Shown: positions 51,970 through 64,000 of the stretch, piece after piece
Numbering within the stretch: the first letter of the stretch is position 1
How the letters are laid out: every line of letters begins with the position of its first letter
Assembly (NCBI RefSeq): GCF_024679095.1
Contig: NW_026111743.1
Location: forward strand, 434,001 to 498,000
Direction: 5' to 3'
Source: Eriocheir sinensis
Taxonomy: Eukaryota; Arthropoda; Malacostraca; Decapoda; Varunidae
Length of the DNA: 64,000 nt
Position numbers and translations under genes: made by a program
The notes under the pieces: model-generated
Told to the model about the DNA's origin: nothing
The model's database searches: none
The model's input: only the letters and a program-made list of their open reading frames with translations

Positions 51970-52014
51970 TCGCTACTGAGGAAGGGTCTAGGACCCGAAA
52001 TCGCGATCTAGCGA
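51970..52014 (+). ncRNA. Type I hammerhead ribozyme motif, copy 3 (inverted)
   Basis: All 45 nt agree with the two minus-strand copies. Predicted cleavage is between 52008 and 52009, with ATG at 52017. It is the only copy on the + strand and would process rightward transcripts. Confidence 0.85.
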
Positions 52015-52133
52015 ACATGACTAGCTTCGGCGAAGTCATACAGCCGATTAAGAAAGAGTTTAAGACTATCATAAGATATAAGGAGAATATCTTAAGAAAA
52101 GTAATCAATGCTCAACTAGCTATCACATTCAAT

Positions 52134-52135
<2 letters not shown>

Positions 52136-52214
<79 letters not shown>

Positions 52215-52221
52215 GTATATA

Positions 52222-52287
<66 letters not shown>
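52136..52287. repeat. (AT)n microsatellite, right flank of the PLE
   Basis: About 75 AT units containing G at 52203, 52215 and 52227, a 12-bp period (TATATATATATG) that shows slippage of an interrupted unit. The left tract has only one such G. The tract ends at ACCAAAATACACATAAAAT, the normal start of a K monomer. Confidence 0.96.
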
Positions 52288-52289
<2 letters not shown>

Positions 52290-54700
52290 AAAATACACAT
52301 AAAATATTTAAATTTGTATTGAAATAAATATACAAAATACACCTTCATTAAGGTAAATTTGTATTGAAATATATATGCAAAATACATATAAAACAATTTA
52401 AATTTGTTTCAAAATATATATACGAATACACAAAGTAACGTACATTTCTATAAAAATATATATACAAAATACACATAAAATGAAGTAAATAAGTAAAAAA
52501 AAATGTATACAAAATACACATATAAATTTGTATGAAAATATATCAACAAATACACATAAAATAATATGAATTTGTATAAAATTTGTTTCAAAATATATAC
52601 GAATACACACAATAAAATAACGTAAATTTTTATGAAAATGTATATACAAAATACACATAAAATAATTTAAATACATAGAAAAATATATATACAAAATACA
52701 CATAAAATAATGTAAATTCGTATCAAAATAAATAAACAAAATTCCAATAAAAGAATGTATATTTGTAGGAAATATATATACAAAATACAAATAAAATAAG
52801 TAGAATTTGTATTAAAATATATACAAAAATACACATAAATAATTTAAATTTGTTTGAAAATATATATGCAAAATACACATAAAATTAGGCAAATTTGTAT
52901 TGAAATACATATAAAAAATTCACATAAAATAATGTAAATTTGTATGAAAATATATAAACAAATACACATAAAATAACGTAAATTTGGATAAAATATATAT
53001 ACAAAATAAACATTACATAATGTAAATATGTATAAAATAAAATATATATATACAAAATACACATAGAATAATGTTAAATCGTATCAAAATAAATAAACAG
53101 AATATTAATAAAATAATGTAAATTTGTATGAAAATAAAGATGCAAAATACCCATAAAAAATATATATACAAAAATACACATAAAATAATTTAATTTGTAT
53201 TAAAATAAATATACAAAATGCATATACAATAAAGTAAATTTGTATTGAAATAGATATGCAAAATACACATAGATAATGTAAATTTGTATCAAAATATATA
53301 TACGAATACACATAAAATAGAGGAAATTTCTATGAAAATATACATACACAATACATATAAAATGATGTAAATAAGTATAAAAATATATATATCAAATACA
53401 CCTAAATAATGTAAATTCGTATCAAAATAAATAAACAAAATTCCGATAAAAAACGTATATTTGTAGGAAAATAAATATACAAAATACACATAAAATAACG
53501 AAAATTTGTATAAAAATATATACAAAAAAAACACGAAAATAATATCAATTTATATGAAAATTGATATACAAAATACACATATAATTAGTTAAATTTGTAT
53601 TTAAATACATGTACAAAATACACATAAAATAATGTAAATTTGTATGAAATGAAAACAAATACACTTAAAATAAGGTACATTTGTATAAAATATAAATAAA
53701 AAATACACATAGAATAATGTAAAATCGTATCAAAATAAGTACACAAAATATCAATGAAATAATATAAATTTGTATGAAAATAAAGATGCAAAATACCGAT
53801 AAAATAAAGCATATTTAAAAAAAAAATACATATACAAAAAGTCACATAGAATAGTTAAATTTGTATTAAAATTAATATACAAAATGCACATACTATAAGC
53901 TAAATTTGTATTGAAAAAAAAATGCAAAATACATATAAAACAGTGTAAATTTGTTTCAAAATATATAAACGAATACACATAAAATAACGTAGATTTCTAT
54001 AGGAATAAATATATAGAAAATACACATGAAATGATGTAAATACGTATTAAAATATATATACAAAATACACATTAAATAATGAAAACTCGCGTCAAAATAA
54101 ACAAAATATCAATAAAAGAATGTGTATTTGTATGAAAATAAATATACAAAATACACGTAAAATAACCTAAATTTGTATAAAACTATATACAAAAATACAT
54201 AAAAATAATTTAAATTTGTATGAAAATAAATATACAAAATACACATAAAATTAGGTAAATTTGTATTTAAATACATATACAAAATACACATAAAATAATT
54301 TAAATTTGAATGAATATAAATGAACAAATACACTTAAAATAACGTAAATTTGTATAAAAAAATATATACAAAACACAAATAGAATAATGTAAAATCGTAT
54401 TAAAATAAATACACAGAATATTAATAAAATAAATACCCATAAAATAACGCATTTTTTTTTATTTATAAAAATATATATACCAAAATACACATAAAAAATT
54501 AAATTTGTATTAAAATAAATATATAAAAAACACATACAATAAGGTAAATTTGTATTGAAATAGATATGGAAAATACATATAAAACAATGTAAATTTGTTT
54601 CAAAATATATATACGAATACACATAAAATAACGTCGATTTCTATAAAAATATATATACAAAATACACATAAAATGAAGTAAATACGTATAAAAAAATGTA
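52288..54700 (-). repeat. AT-rich satellite, - block right of the PLE
   Basis: It resumes at K, J, I, H, exactly where the left flank stopped at L. L copies lie near 53140 and 53790, and a truncated one (ATAAAATAAATACCCATAA) near 54424 has lost most of an M/L monomer. It ends in AAAAAATGTATCAAATCTAC at 54695-54714. Confidence 0.88.
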
Positions 54701-57172
54701 TCAAATCTACATTATTTTATGTGTATTTTGTATACGTATTTCAACACAAATTTACCTAATTTTATGTGTATTTTGTATATTTATTTTCATACAAGTTTAA
54801 ATTATTTTTTTGTATTTTTGTATATATTTTTATACAAATTTAGGTTATTTTATGTGTATTTTGTATATCTATTTTCATAGAAATACACATTCTTTTATTG
54901 ATATTTTGTTTATTTATTTTGACGCGAATTTACATTATTTAATGTGTATTTTGTATTTATATTTTTATACGTATTTACATCATTTCATGTGTATTTTGTA
55001 TATATATTTCTATAGAAATCTATGTTATTTTATGTGTGTTTGTATATGTTTTGAAACAAATTTACACTGTTTTATGTGTATTTTGCATATTTTTTCAATA
55101 CAAATTTTCCTTATTATATGTGCATTTTGTATAGTAATTTTAATACAAATTCAATTATTCTATGTGTATTTTTGTTTATGTAATTTTATAAAAATATGCT
55201 TTAATTTATGGGTATTTTGCATCTTTATTTTCATACAAATTTACATTATTTTATAGATACTCTGTGTATTTGTTTTCATACGACTTTACATTATTCCATG
55301 TGTATTTTGTATATATATTTTATACAAATGTACGTTATTTTATGTGTAATTGTTTTCATTTCATACAAATTTACATTATTTTATGTGTATTTTGTACATG
55401 TATTTAAATACAAATTTAACTAATAATATAATTTTGTATATCTATTTTCATACAAATTGAAATTTTTTTTTGTGTGTACATATTTTTATACAAATTTTTG
55501 CTATTTTATGTGTATTTTGTATATTTATTTTCCAAAAAATATACGTTCTTTTATCGGAATTTTGTTTATTTATTTTGATACGAATTTACATTATTTTAGG
55601 GGTATTTGGTATATATATTTTTATACTTATTTACATCATTAAATATGTATTTTGTATGATTATTTTCATAGAAATTTACTCTATTTTATGTGTATTCGTA
55701 TATATCTTTTGATAAAAATTTACATTATTTATGTGTATTTTGCATATCTATTTTCATAGAAATTTACTTTATTGTATGTGCATTTTTTATATTTATTTTA
55801 ATACAAATTTAATTATTTTATGTGTATTTTTGTATATTTATTTTTATTACATTTACATTATTTTATTGATATTCTGTTTATTTATTTTTATACGATTTAA
55901 TATTATTTTATGTGTATTTTGTATATATATATTTTTATACATATTTACATTATATAATGTGTATTTATGTGTATTTCTTTATATATTTTCATACAAATAT
56001 ACATTATTTTATGTATATTTTGTATATGTATTTCAATATAAATTTGCCTAATTTTATGTGTATTTTGCATATCTATTTTCAAACTAGTTTAACTTATTTT
56101 TGTGTATTTTTGTATATATTTTTATAAAAAATTTAGTTATTTTATTTGTATTTTGTATAAATATTTTCCTACAAATATACACTCTTTTATTGGAATTTTG
56201 TCTATTTATTTTGATACGAATTTACATTATTTTATGTGTGTTTTGTATATATACTTTTCTACGTGTTTAAATTATTTTATGTGTATTTTGTATATACATT
56301 TTCATAAAAATTTACGTTATTTTCTTGTGTGTATTCGTATATATTTTGAAACAAATTTTATACAAATTCATGTTATTTTATGTGTATTTGTATAAATATT
56401 TTCATACAAATTTAGATGTGTATTTTGTATACATTTTTTTATACGTATTTAAGTACTTAACTTTATGTGTATTTTGTATATATATTTTTATAGAAATCTA
56501 CGTTGTTTTGTGTCTTTATTTTCATACAATTTTACATTATTTTATTAATATTCTGTGTATTTATTTTGATACGATTTTACCCTATTCTATTTGTGTTTTG
56601 TATATTTTTTTTCATTCATATTTGCATTATTTAATGTGTATTTTGTATATATATTTTATACAAATTTACGTTATTTAAAGTGTATTTGTTTATATATTTT
56701 CATTCAAATTTACATTATTTTATGTGTATTTTGTATATGTATTTCAATACAAATTTACCTAATTTTATGTGTATTTTGTATATTTATTTTCATACAAATT
56801 TTAATTATTTTTGTGTATTTTTGTATGTATTTTTTACATATATTTTTATAGAAAATTACGTTTTTTTATGTGTATTCGTATATATATTTTGAAAAAAATT
56901 TACCTTGTTTTATGTGTGTTTTGGATATCTATTTCAATATAAATTTACCATATTGTTTGTTCATTTTGTATATCAATTTCAATACAAATTTAATTATTTT
57001 ATGTGTATTTTTTATATGTATATTTATAAAAAATATGCTTTATTTTATTTGTATTTTGCATCTTTATTTCCATACAAATTTAGATTATCTTATTGACATT
57101 CTGTGTATTTATTTTGATACAATTTTACATTATTCTATGTGTATTTTGTATATATATTTTATAAAAATGTAA
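54701..57172 (+). repeat. AT-rich satellite, + block
   Basis: L copies lie near 55215 and 57050. Near 56410-56520 monomers are badly shuffled (CATACAAATTTAGATGTGTA, then a duplicated TTTAAGTACTTAAC and TTGTTTTGTGTCTTTATTTT), the most scrambled spot of the array outside the strand switches. Confidence 0.87.
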
Positions 57173-58040
57173 GCTAAATTTGAATTGAAATCTACATACA
57201 AAATACATAAAAAAATGTTAATTTGTATCAAAATATTTATACAAATACACATATAATAAAGTAAATTTAAAAAAAAATATATAAACAAAATACACATTAA
57301 AAAATGTAAATACGTATTAAAAAATATGTTCAAAATACACATATAATTATATCATTCGTATCAAAATAAATAAACAAAATACCAATAAAATAATGTAAAT
57401 TTGTGTGAGAAAACATATACAAAATACACATAAAATAACGCAAATTTCTATAAAAATATATGTACAAAAATGCACATAAAATAAAGTAAATTTGCATAAA
57501 AATATATATACAAAACACACATTAGATAATGTAAATGAGTAAAAAAATATGTATACAAAATACCTATGAAATAATCTAAACTCGTATCGAATTAAATTAA
57601 GAAAATACCAATAAAATAGTGTAATTTTCGATGAAAATATATATAGAAAATACACATAAAATAACCTAAATACAAATACAAATATACACATAAAATAATT
57701 TAAAATTAAAAGAAATAAATATAAAAAATAAACATAAAATAAGGTAAATTTGTAATGAAATATATGTAAAAATACACATAAAATAATATAAATTTGAATG
57801 AAAATATATATACAAATACACATAAAATAACATGAATTTGTATAAAATTTGTATCAAAATATATACGAATACACACAATAAAATAACGTAATTTTTTATG
57901 AAAATATATATACAAAATACACATAAAATAATGTAAATATGTAAGGAAAATATATACAAAATACACCTAGAATAATGTAAAATTGTATCAATATAAATGT
58001 ACAGAATATCAATAAAGTAATGTAAAAATGAAAACAAAGA
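57173..58040 (-). repeat. AT-rich satellite, - block
   Basis: Long-HOR monomers in reverse (markers GATGAAAATATATATAGAAA and CTATGAAATAATCTAAAC), without L. The switch is in ATGTAAGCTAAATTTGAATT at 57168-57187. It ends in AAAACAAAGATTATCTAATG. Confidence 0.86.
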
Positions 58041-58768
58041 TTATCTAATGTGTGTTTTGTATATATATTTTTATGCAAATTTATTTTATGTTCATTTTTG
58101 TACATATATTTTTATAGAAATTTGCGTTATTTTATGTATATAGTTTTATATAAATTTACTTTATTTTATGTGCATTTTGTATATTTATATTTATACAAAT
58201 ACACATTCTTTTATTGGTATATTGTTTATTTATATTTATACGAATTTACATTATTTTATTTGTATTTTGTATATATTTTTTTATACGTATTTACTTAATT
58301 TTATGTGTATTTTGTATATGTATTTTTATAGAAATCTACGTTATTTTATGTGTATTCGTGTATATATTTTGAAACAAATTTACATTATTTTATATGTATT
58401 TTGCATATCTATTTCAATACAAATTTACCTTATTGTATGTGCATTTTGTTTATTTATTTTAATACAAATTCAAATATTTTATGTGTATTTTGGTATCTAT
58501 AATTTAAAAAAAAAAATGCGTTATTTTATAGGTATTTTGCATCTTAATTTTCATACAAATTTACAATATTTTATTAGTATTCTGTGTATATATTTTGATA
58601 CAATTTTACATTATTCTATTTGTGTTTTGTATATATTTTTTTATACATATTTACATTATTTAATGTGTGTTTTGTATATATATATTTCAAACAAAATTAT
58701 GTCATTATATGTGTATTTGTTTATATATTTTCTATGAAATTTACATTATTTTATGTGTATTTTGTATA
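58041..58768 (+). repeat. AT-rich satellite, + block
   Basis: It opens with the TTATCTAATGTGTGTTTTG monomer, passes E to K, and has L near 58530, whose middle carries CTATAATTTAAAAAAAAAAA. It closes in the 42-bp perfect palindrome. Confidence 0.86.
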
Positions 58769-58787
58769 CAAAATACACATAAAATAA
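58746..58787. repeat. 42-bp perfect palindrome at a strand switch
   Basis: Each 21-nt arm is TTATTTTATGTGTATTTTGT plus A, meeting its exact reverse complement with no spacer at 58766/58767. The symmetry centre is the GTATAC formed where the dyad TTTGTATA/TATACAAA of one monomer has lost its loop. Confidence 0.92.
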
Positions 58788-60877
58788 GGTAAATTTGTAT
58801 AAATCTTAATACAAAAATACACAAAAGTAATGAAATTTGTATGAAATAGATATACAAAAATACACTTAAAATATGCTAAATTTGAATTGAAATATATATA
58901 CAAAATACATAAAATAATGTAAATTTGCATCAAACTATTTATACAAATACACATATAATAACGTAAATTTGTATAAAAATATATAAACAAAATACACATT
59001 AAATAATGTAAATACGTATAAAAGATATATACAAAATACACATATAATAATGTAATTCGTATCAAAATAAATAAACAAAATACCAATAAAATAATGTAAA
59101 TTTGTATAAGAAAACACATACAAAATACACATAAAAGAACGGAAATTTTTATTCAAATATAAGTACAAAAATGCACATAAAATAAAGTAAATTTGCATTA
59201 AATTATATATACAAAACACACATTAAATAATGTAAATGCGGATAAAAATATGTATACAAAATACCTATGAAATAATCTAAATTCTTATCGAATTAAATTA
59301 ACAAAATACAAATAAAATAATGTAATTTTTCGATGGAAATATAGATAGAAAATACACAGAAAATAACCTAAATACAAATACAAATATACACATAAAATAA
59401 TTTAATATTAAATGAAATAAATATACAAACAAACATAAAATAAGGTAAATTTGTAATGAAATATATGTACAAAATACATATCAAATAATGTAAATTTATA
59501 TGAAAATATATATACAAATACACATAAAATACCATGAATTTGTATAAAAATATATATTCAAAATAAATATTAAATAATGTAAATGCGTATAAAAATATAT
59601 ATACAAAGTACATATAAAATAATGTAAATTCGTACCAAAATAAATCAACAAAATACCAATAAAATAATATATATTTGAATAAAAAGAAATTTACAAAATA
59701 CACATAACATAACTAAAATTTGTATAAAAATATATACAAAAATACATAGAAATAATTTGAATTTGTATGAAAATAGATATACAAGATACGCGTAAAACTA
59801 GGTAAATTTCTTTTGAAATATATATACAAAATACCAATAAAATATTGTAAAATTGTGTCAAAATATATAAACAAATATACATAAAATAATGTAAATTTGT
59901 ATGAAAATAATATACAAAATACACATAGAATAAAGTCAATTCGTATCAAAATGAATGACCAGAATATCAATAAAATAATGTAAATTTGTATGAAAATAAA
60001 GATGCAAAATACCCATGAAATAAAGCATATTTTTATAAAAATACATATACATAATTAAATAATGTAAATTCGCGTCAAAATAAATAAAAAAAATATCAAT
60101 AAAAGAATGTGTATTTATATGAAAATAGATATACAAAATACACATGAAATAACATAAATTTGTATAAAACTATATACAAAAATACACAAAAATAGTTTAA
60201 ATTTTTATGAAAATAAATATACAAAATACACATAAAATTAGGTAAATTTGTATTTAAATACATACACAAAATACACTTAAAATAATGTAAATTTGAATGA
60301 AAATATATAAACAAATACACTAAAAATAACGTAAAATTGTATAAAATATATATACAAAATACACATTAAATAATGTAAATATATATAAAAAAAATATATA
60401 CAAAACACAAATAGGATAATGTAAAATCGTATCAAAATGAATACACAGAATGTTAATAAAATAATGTAAATTTGTATGAAAATTAAGATGCAAAATACCC
60501 TTAAAATACGCATTTTTTATAAAACTATACATACCAAAAAACACATGAAATAATTGAATTTGTATTAAAATAAATTTACAAAAAGCACATATAATAACTT
60601 AAATCTGTATTTAAATAGATATGCAGAATACATATAAACAATGTAAATTTGTTTCAAAATATATATACGAATACACATAAAATAAGGTAGATTTCTGTAA
60701 AAATATATATACAAAATACACATAAAATTAAGTAAATACGTATAAAAAAATGTATACAAAATACACATAAAATAATGTAAATTCGTATCAAAATAAATAA
60801 ACAAAACACCAATACAAGAATGTATATTTGTATAAATATAAAAAATACAAAATACACATTAAATAACGTAAATTTGT
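58769..60877 (-). repeat. AT-rich satellite, - block
   Basis: L copies lie near 60005 and 60490. It contains the TTTCAAAAGAAATTTACC subfamily in reverse (59640-60000) and a monomer-skipping join at about 60048-60056 (ATACATAATTAAATAATG). Confidence 0.87.
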
Positions 60878-62563
60878 AATTTACATTATTTTATTAATAT
60901 TCTGTTTATTTATTTTGATACGATTTAACATTATTCTTTGTGTATTTTGTATATATAGTTTTTTAAATATTTACCTTATTTGATGTATATTTTGTATATA
61001 TATTTTTTTCCAAATTTACGTTATTTTATGTATATTTGTTTATATATTATCATACAAATTTACATTACTTTATGTGTATTTTGTATATGTATTTCTATGC
61101 AAATTTGCCTAACTTTATGTGTATTTTGCATATCTATTTTCAAACAAATTTAAATTATTTTTTTGTATTTTTGTATTTATTTTGATACAAATTTAAGTAT
61201 TTTTTTTTTTGTATTTTGTATATATATTTTCCTACAAACATACGTTCTTTTATTGTAATTTTGTTTATTTATTTTGATACGAGTTTACATTATTTTATGT
61301 GTATTTTGTATATATATTTTTCTACGTATTTACATTATTATATGTGTATTTTGTATATATATTTTAATAAAAAATTACATTATTTTATAGTGTGTATTCG
61401 TATTTATTTTGATACAAATTTAATACAAATTCATGTTATTTTATGTACATTTGTATATATATTTTCATAGAAATTTAAATTATTTTATGTGAATTTTTAT
61501 ATATTTTTCATTACAAATTTACTTTATTTTATGATTATTTTGTATATTTATTTCATTCAATCTTAAATTATTTTATGTGTATATTTGTATTTGTATTTAG
61601 GTAATTTTATGTGTGTTTTCTATATATATTTTCATCCAAAATTACATTATTTTATTGGTATTTTCTTAATTTAACTCGATACGAATTTAGATTTCTTCAT
61701 TGGTATTTTGTATACATATTTTATATGTATTTTATATATGTTTTCTCATGCAAATTTATATTATTTTATTGGTATTTTGTTTATTTATCAAAACGAGTTA
61801 TATGATTATATGTGTATTTTGTACATATTTTTTTATATATATTTACATTATTTAATGTGTATTTTGTTTATATATTTTTATACAAATTTACGTTATTATA
61901 TGTGTATTTGTATAAATATTTTGATACAAATTTACTTTATTTTATGTATTTTGTATATATATTTCAATTCTAATTTATCTTATTTTGTGTGTATTTTGTA
62001 TATCTATTTTCATAAAATTTAATTACTGCTGTGTATTTTTGTATATAATTTTATATAAATATACGTTATTTTATGAGTATTTTGTATATTTACATTTATA
62101 CAAATACACATTTTTCTAATGGTATTTTGTTTATATATTTTTCTACGTATTTACATTATTTTAAGTGTATTTTGAATATATATTTTCATAAAAATTGACG
62201 TTATTATATGTGTATTTGTATAAATATTTTGATACAAATTTTCATTATTTGATGTATTTTGTATATATTTTTCAATTCAAATTCAGCTTATTTTATGTGT
62301 ATTTTGTATATCTATTTTCATACAAATTTAATTACTTTTGTGTATTTTTGTATATAGTTTATACAAATTTACGTTGTTTTATGTGTATTTTGTATGTCTA
62401 TATTTATACAAATACACATTCTTTTATTGGTATTTTGTTTATTTATTTTGATACGAATTTACATTATTTGTTGTGTATTTTGTATACATTTTTTATACGT
62501 ATTTACTTCATTTTTGTGTGTATTTTGTACATATATTTTATAGAAATCTACCTTATTATATAT
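60878..62563 (+). repeat. AT-rich satellite, + block
   Basis: The switch is AACGTAAATTTGTAATTTAC at 60863-60882. It has no L. Joins that skip monomers lie near 61720 (CATATTTTATATGTATTTTA) and 62140. A run of ten or more T lies at 61202-61212. It ends in TATTATATATAATGAAAATT. Confidence 0.86.
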
Positions 62564-63495
62564 AATGAAAATTTGTATGAAATGAAAACAAATACACATA
62601 AAGTAACGTATATTTGTATAAAATACACATACAAAATACATATAGAATAATGTAAAATCGAGTTAAAATAAATACACAGAATATCAATAAAATAATATAA
62701 ATTTGTATGAAAATAAAGATGCAAAATACTCATAAAATAATTATATTTGTATTAAAATTAACATAAAAAATGCACATACAATTACGTAAATTTGTATTGA
62801 AAAAATATGCAAAATACACATAAAACAGTGTAAATTTGTTTCAAAATAGATATACGAATACACATAAAATAACGTAGATTTCTATAGAAATATATATATA
62901 CAAAATACACATGAAATGATATAAAATATATATAAAAATGCACATTAAATAATATAAATATGTATATAAAAAAATATATACAAAACACAAATAGAATAAT
63001 GTAAAAAAGTATCAAAATAAATACACAGAATCTTAATAATGCAAAATACCCATAAAAAAACGCATTTTTTTATAAAAAATATATATACCAAAATACACAT
63101 AAAATATTTGAATTTGTATTAAAATAAATATACAAAATGCACATACAATAAGGAATATTTGTATTGAAATAGATATGCAAAATACATATAATACAATGTA
63201 AATTTGTTTCAAAATATATATACGAATACACATAAAGTAACGTAGATTTCTATAAAAATATATACAAAATACACATTAAAAGAAGTAAATACGTATAAAA
63301 AAAGGTATACAAAATACACAAAAAATAATGTAAACTCGTATCAAAATAAATAAACAAAATACTAATAAAAGAATGTGTATTTGTATAAATATAAATATAC
63401 AAAATACACATAAAATAACGTAAATTTGTATAAAATTATATACAAAAATACACAGAAGTAATTAAATTTGTATGAAAATAGATGTACAAAATACA
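62564..63495 (-). repeat. AT-rich satellite, - block
   Basis: L copies near 62730 and 63050 are only about 320 bp apart, so most of one HOR is missing. The 63380-63508 stretch and its right switch duplicate 18585-18713. Confidence 0.86.
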
Positions 63496-63686
63496 TGTGT
63501 ATTTTGTATATTTATTTTCATACAAATTGAAATTATTTTTGTTTATTTTTTTATATATTTTCATACAAATTTTCGTTATTTTATGTGTATTTTGTATATT
63601 TATTTTTCCTACAAATATACGTTCTTTTATCTGAATTTTGTTTATTGAATTTAAACGAATTTACCTATTTTCGAATTTACATTAAA
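63496..63686 (+). repeat. AT-rich satellite, short + block
   Basis: Four monomers matching 18704-18880, entered through the same ACATGTGTATTTTG switch. It leaves by a new switch in TATTTTCGAATTTACATTAA, centred on TTCGAA. Confidence 0.85.
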
Positions 63687-64000
63687 TAATGTAAATCCGC
63701 GTCAAAATAAATAAACAAAATATCAATAAAAGAATGTGTATTTGTATGAAAATAGATATACAAAATACACATAAAATAACCTAAATTTGTATCAAACTAT
63801 ATACAAAAATACACAAAAATATTTTAAATTTGTATGGAAATAAATATACAAAATACACATAAAATTAGGTAAATTTGTATTGAAATACATACACAAAATA
63901 CACATAAAATAATGTAATTTTGCATGAAAATACATAAACAAATACACTTAAAATAACGTAAATTTGTATAAAAAAATTTGAGCAAAACACAAATAGAATA
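63687..64000 (-). repeat. AT-rich satellite, - block running off the window
   Basis: Classes F, E, D, C, B, A, O in reverse. It reaches the last base, so the array extends beyond the window on this side too. Confidence 0.87.

Larger units (their letters stand above)
51769..52139 (+). pseudogene. Inverted pseudo-LTR: ORF 3' end, spacer and 5' stub
   Basis: Read on the + strand it encodes the last 44 or so residues of the PLE ORF to the stop at 51909-51911, then a 105-nt spacer with TATAAAT and the hammerhead. A new ATG at 52017 opens 40 codons identical to the PLE1 N-terminus, after which (AT)n adds Tyr-Ile repeats. It points away from the rest of the element. The spacer has the 7-bp insertion of the PLE2/PLE1 spacer, but at GGGATTACTCGTC it matches the left copy, so it is a mosaic of the two. 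Confidence 0.9.

Overview
The window looks like a non-coding, repeat-dominated stretch of an animal nuclear genome, probably an arthropod and possibly a decapod crustacean. The grounds are a tRNA-derived SINE, a Penelope-like retroelement (PLE) with RT and GIY-YIG domains, and abundant long (AT)n microsatellites. The taxonomic guess rests partly on recall of similar SINEs and cannot be verified here. No host protein-coding gene is supported.

About 90% of the window is one extremely AT-rich satellite built from a monomer of about 45 bp. At least 15 recognisable monomer classes follow one another in a fixed order. I call them A to O; diagnostic words in T-rich ('+') orientation are: L TTATGGGTATTTTGCATC, M TTGATATTCTGTGTATTTA, N TACGATTTTACATTATTC, O GTGTATTTGTTTATATATT, A GTATATGTATTTCAATAC, B TTTACCTAATTTTATGTG, C GTATATAGTTTTATACAAA, D TTTAGGTTATTTTATGTG, E TACACATTCTTTTATTGA, F CATTATTTAATGTGTATT, G TCATTTCATGTGTATTTTG, H GTGTATTCGTATATATATT, I GTTTTATATGTATTTTGC, J TTATTGTATGTGCATTTTG, K GTGTATTTTTGTATATG. 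The short higher-order repeat (HOR) is about 660-675 bp. A longer form of about 1.59 kb carries extra classes. The satellite is cut into about 32 blocks of alternating orientation, several joined at the same breakpoint sequences, and is studded with (AT)n tracts of roughly 90-225 bp plus one compound ATCT/AT tract.

Two insertions interrupt the satellite. A tRNA-derived SINE lies on the minus strand at 6233-6576. A composite PLE lies at 46763-52139, embedded in (AT)n on both sides. Reading leftwards on the minus strand, the PLE holds a 5'-truncated copy (PLE2) with compensated frameshifts, an intact 842-codon copy (PLE1), and the 5' stub of a third copy. The right end is capped by an inverted, outward-pointing copy of the 3'end/spacer/5'end region. 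Each of the three ORF-to-ORF spacers carries a TATAAAT word over the stop codon and a 45-nt type I hammerhead ribozyme motif whose predicted cleavage site is 8 nt upstream of the next start codon. Cleavage at the two minus-strand sites would release a 2,627-nt RNA that is almost entirely ORF.

The most unusual signals are these: the hammerhead placed directly before the start codon; the ordered, many-class HOR with frequent strand switching and reused breakpoints; and a 120-bp stretch (8483-8602) where nearly every C of the paralogous monomers is A and nearly every G is T, with no transitions. Assembly artefact is a real possibility for several of these, since arrays of this kind are hard to assemble.
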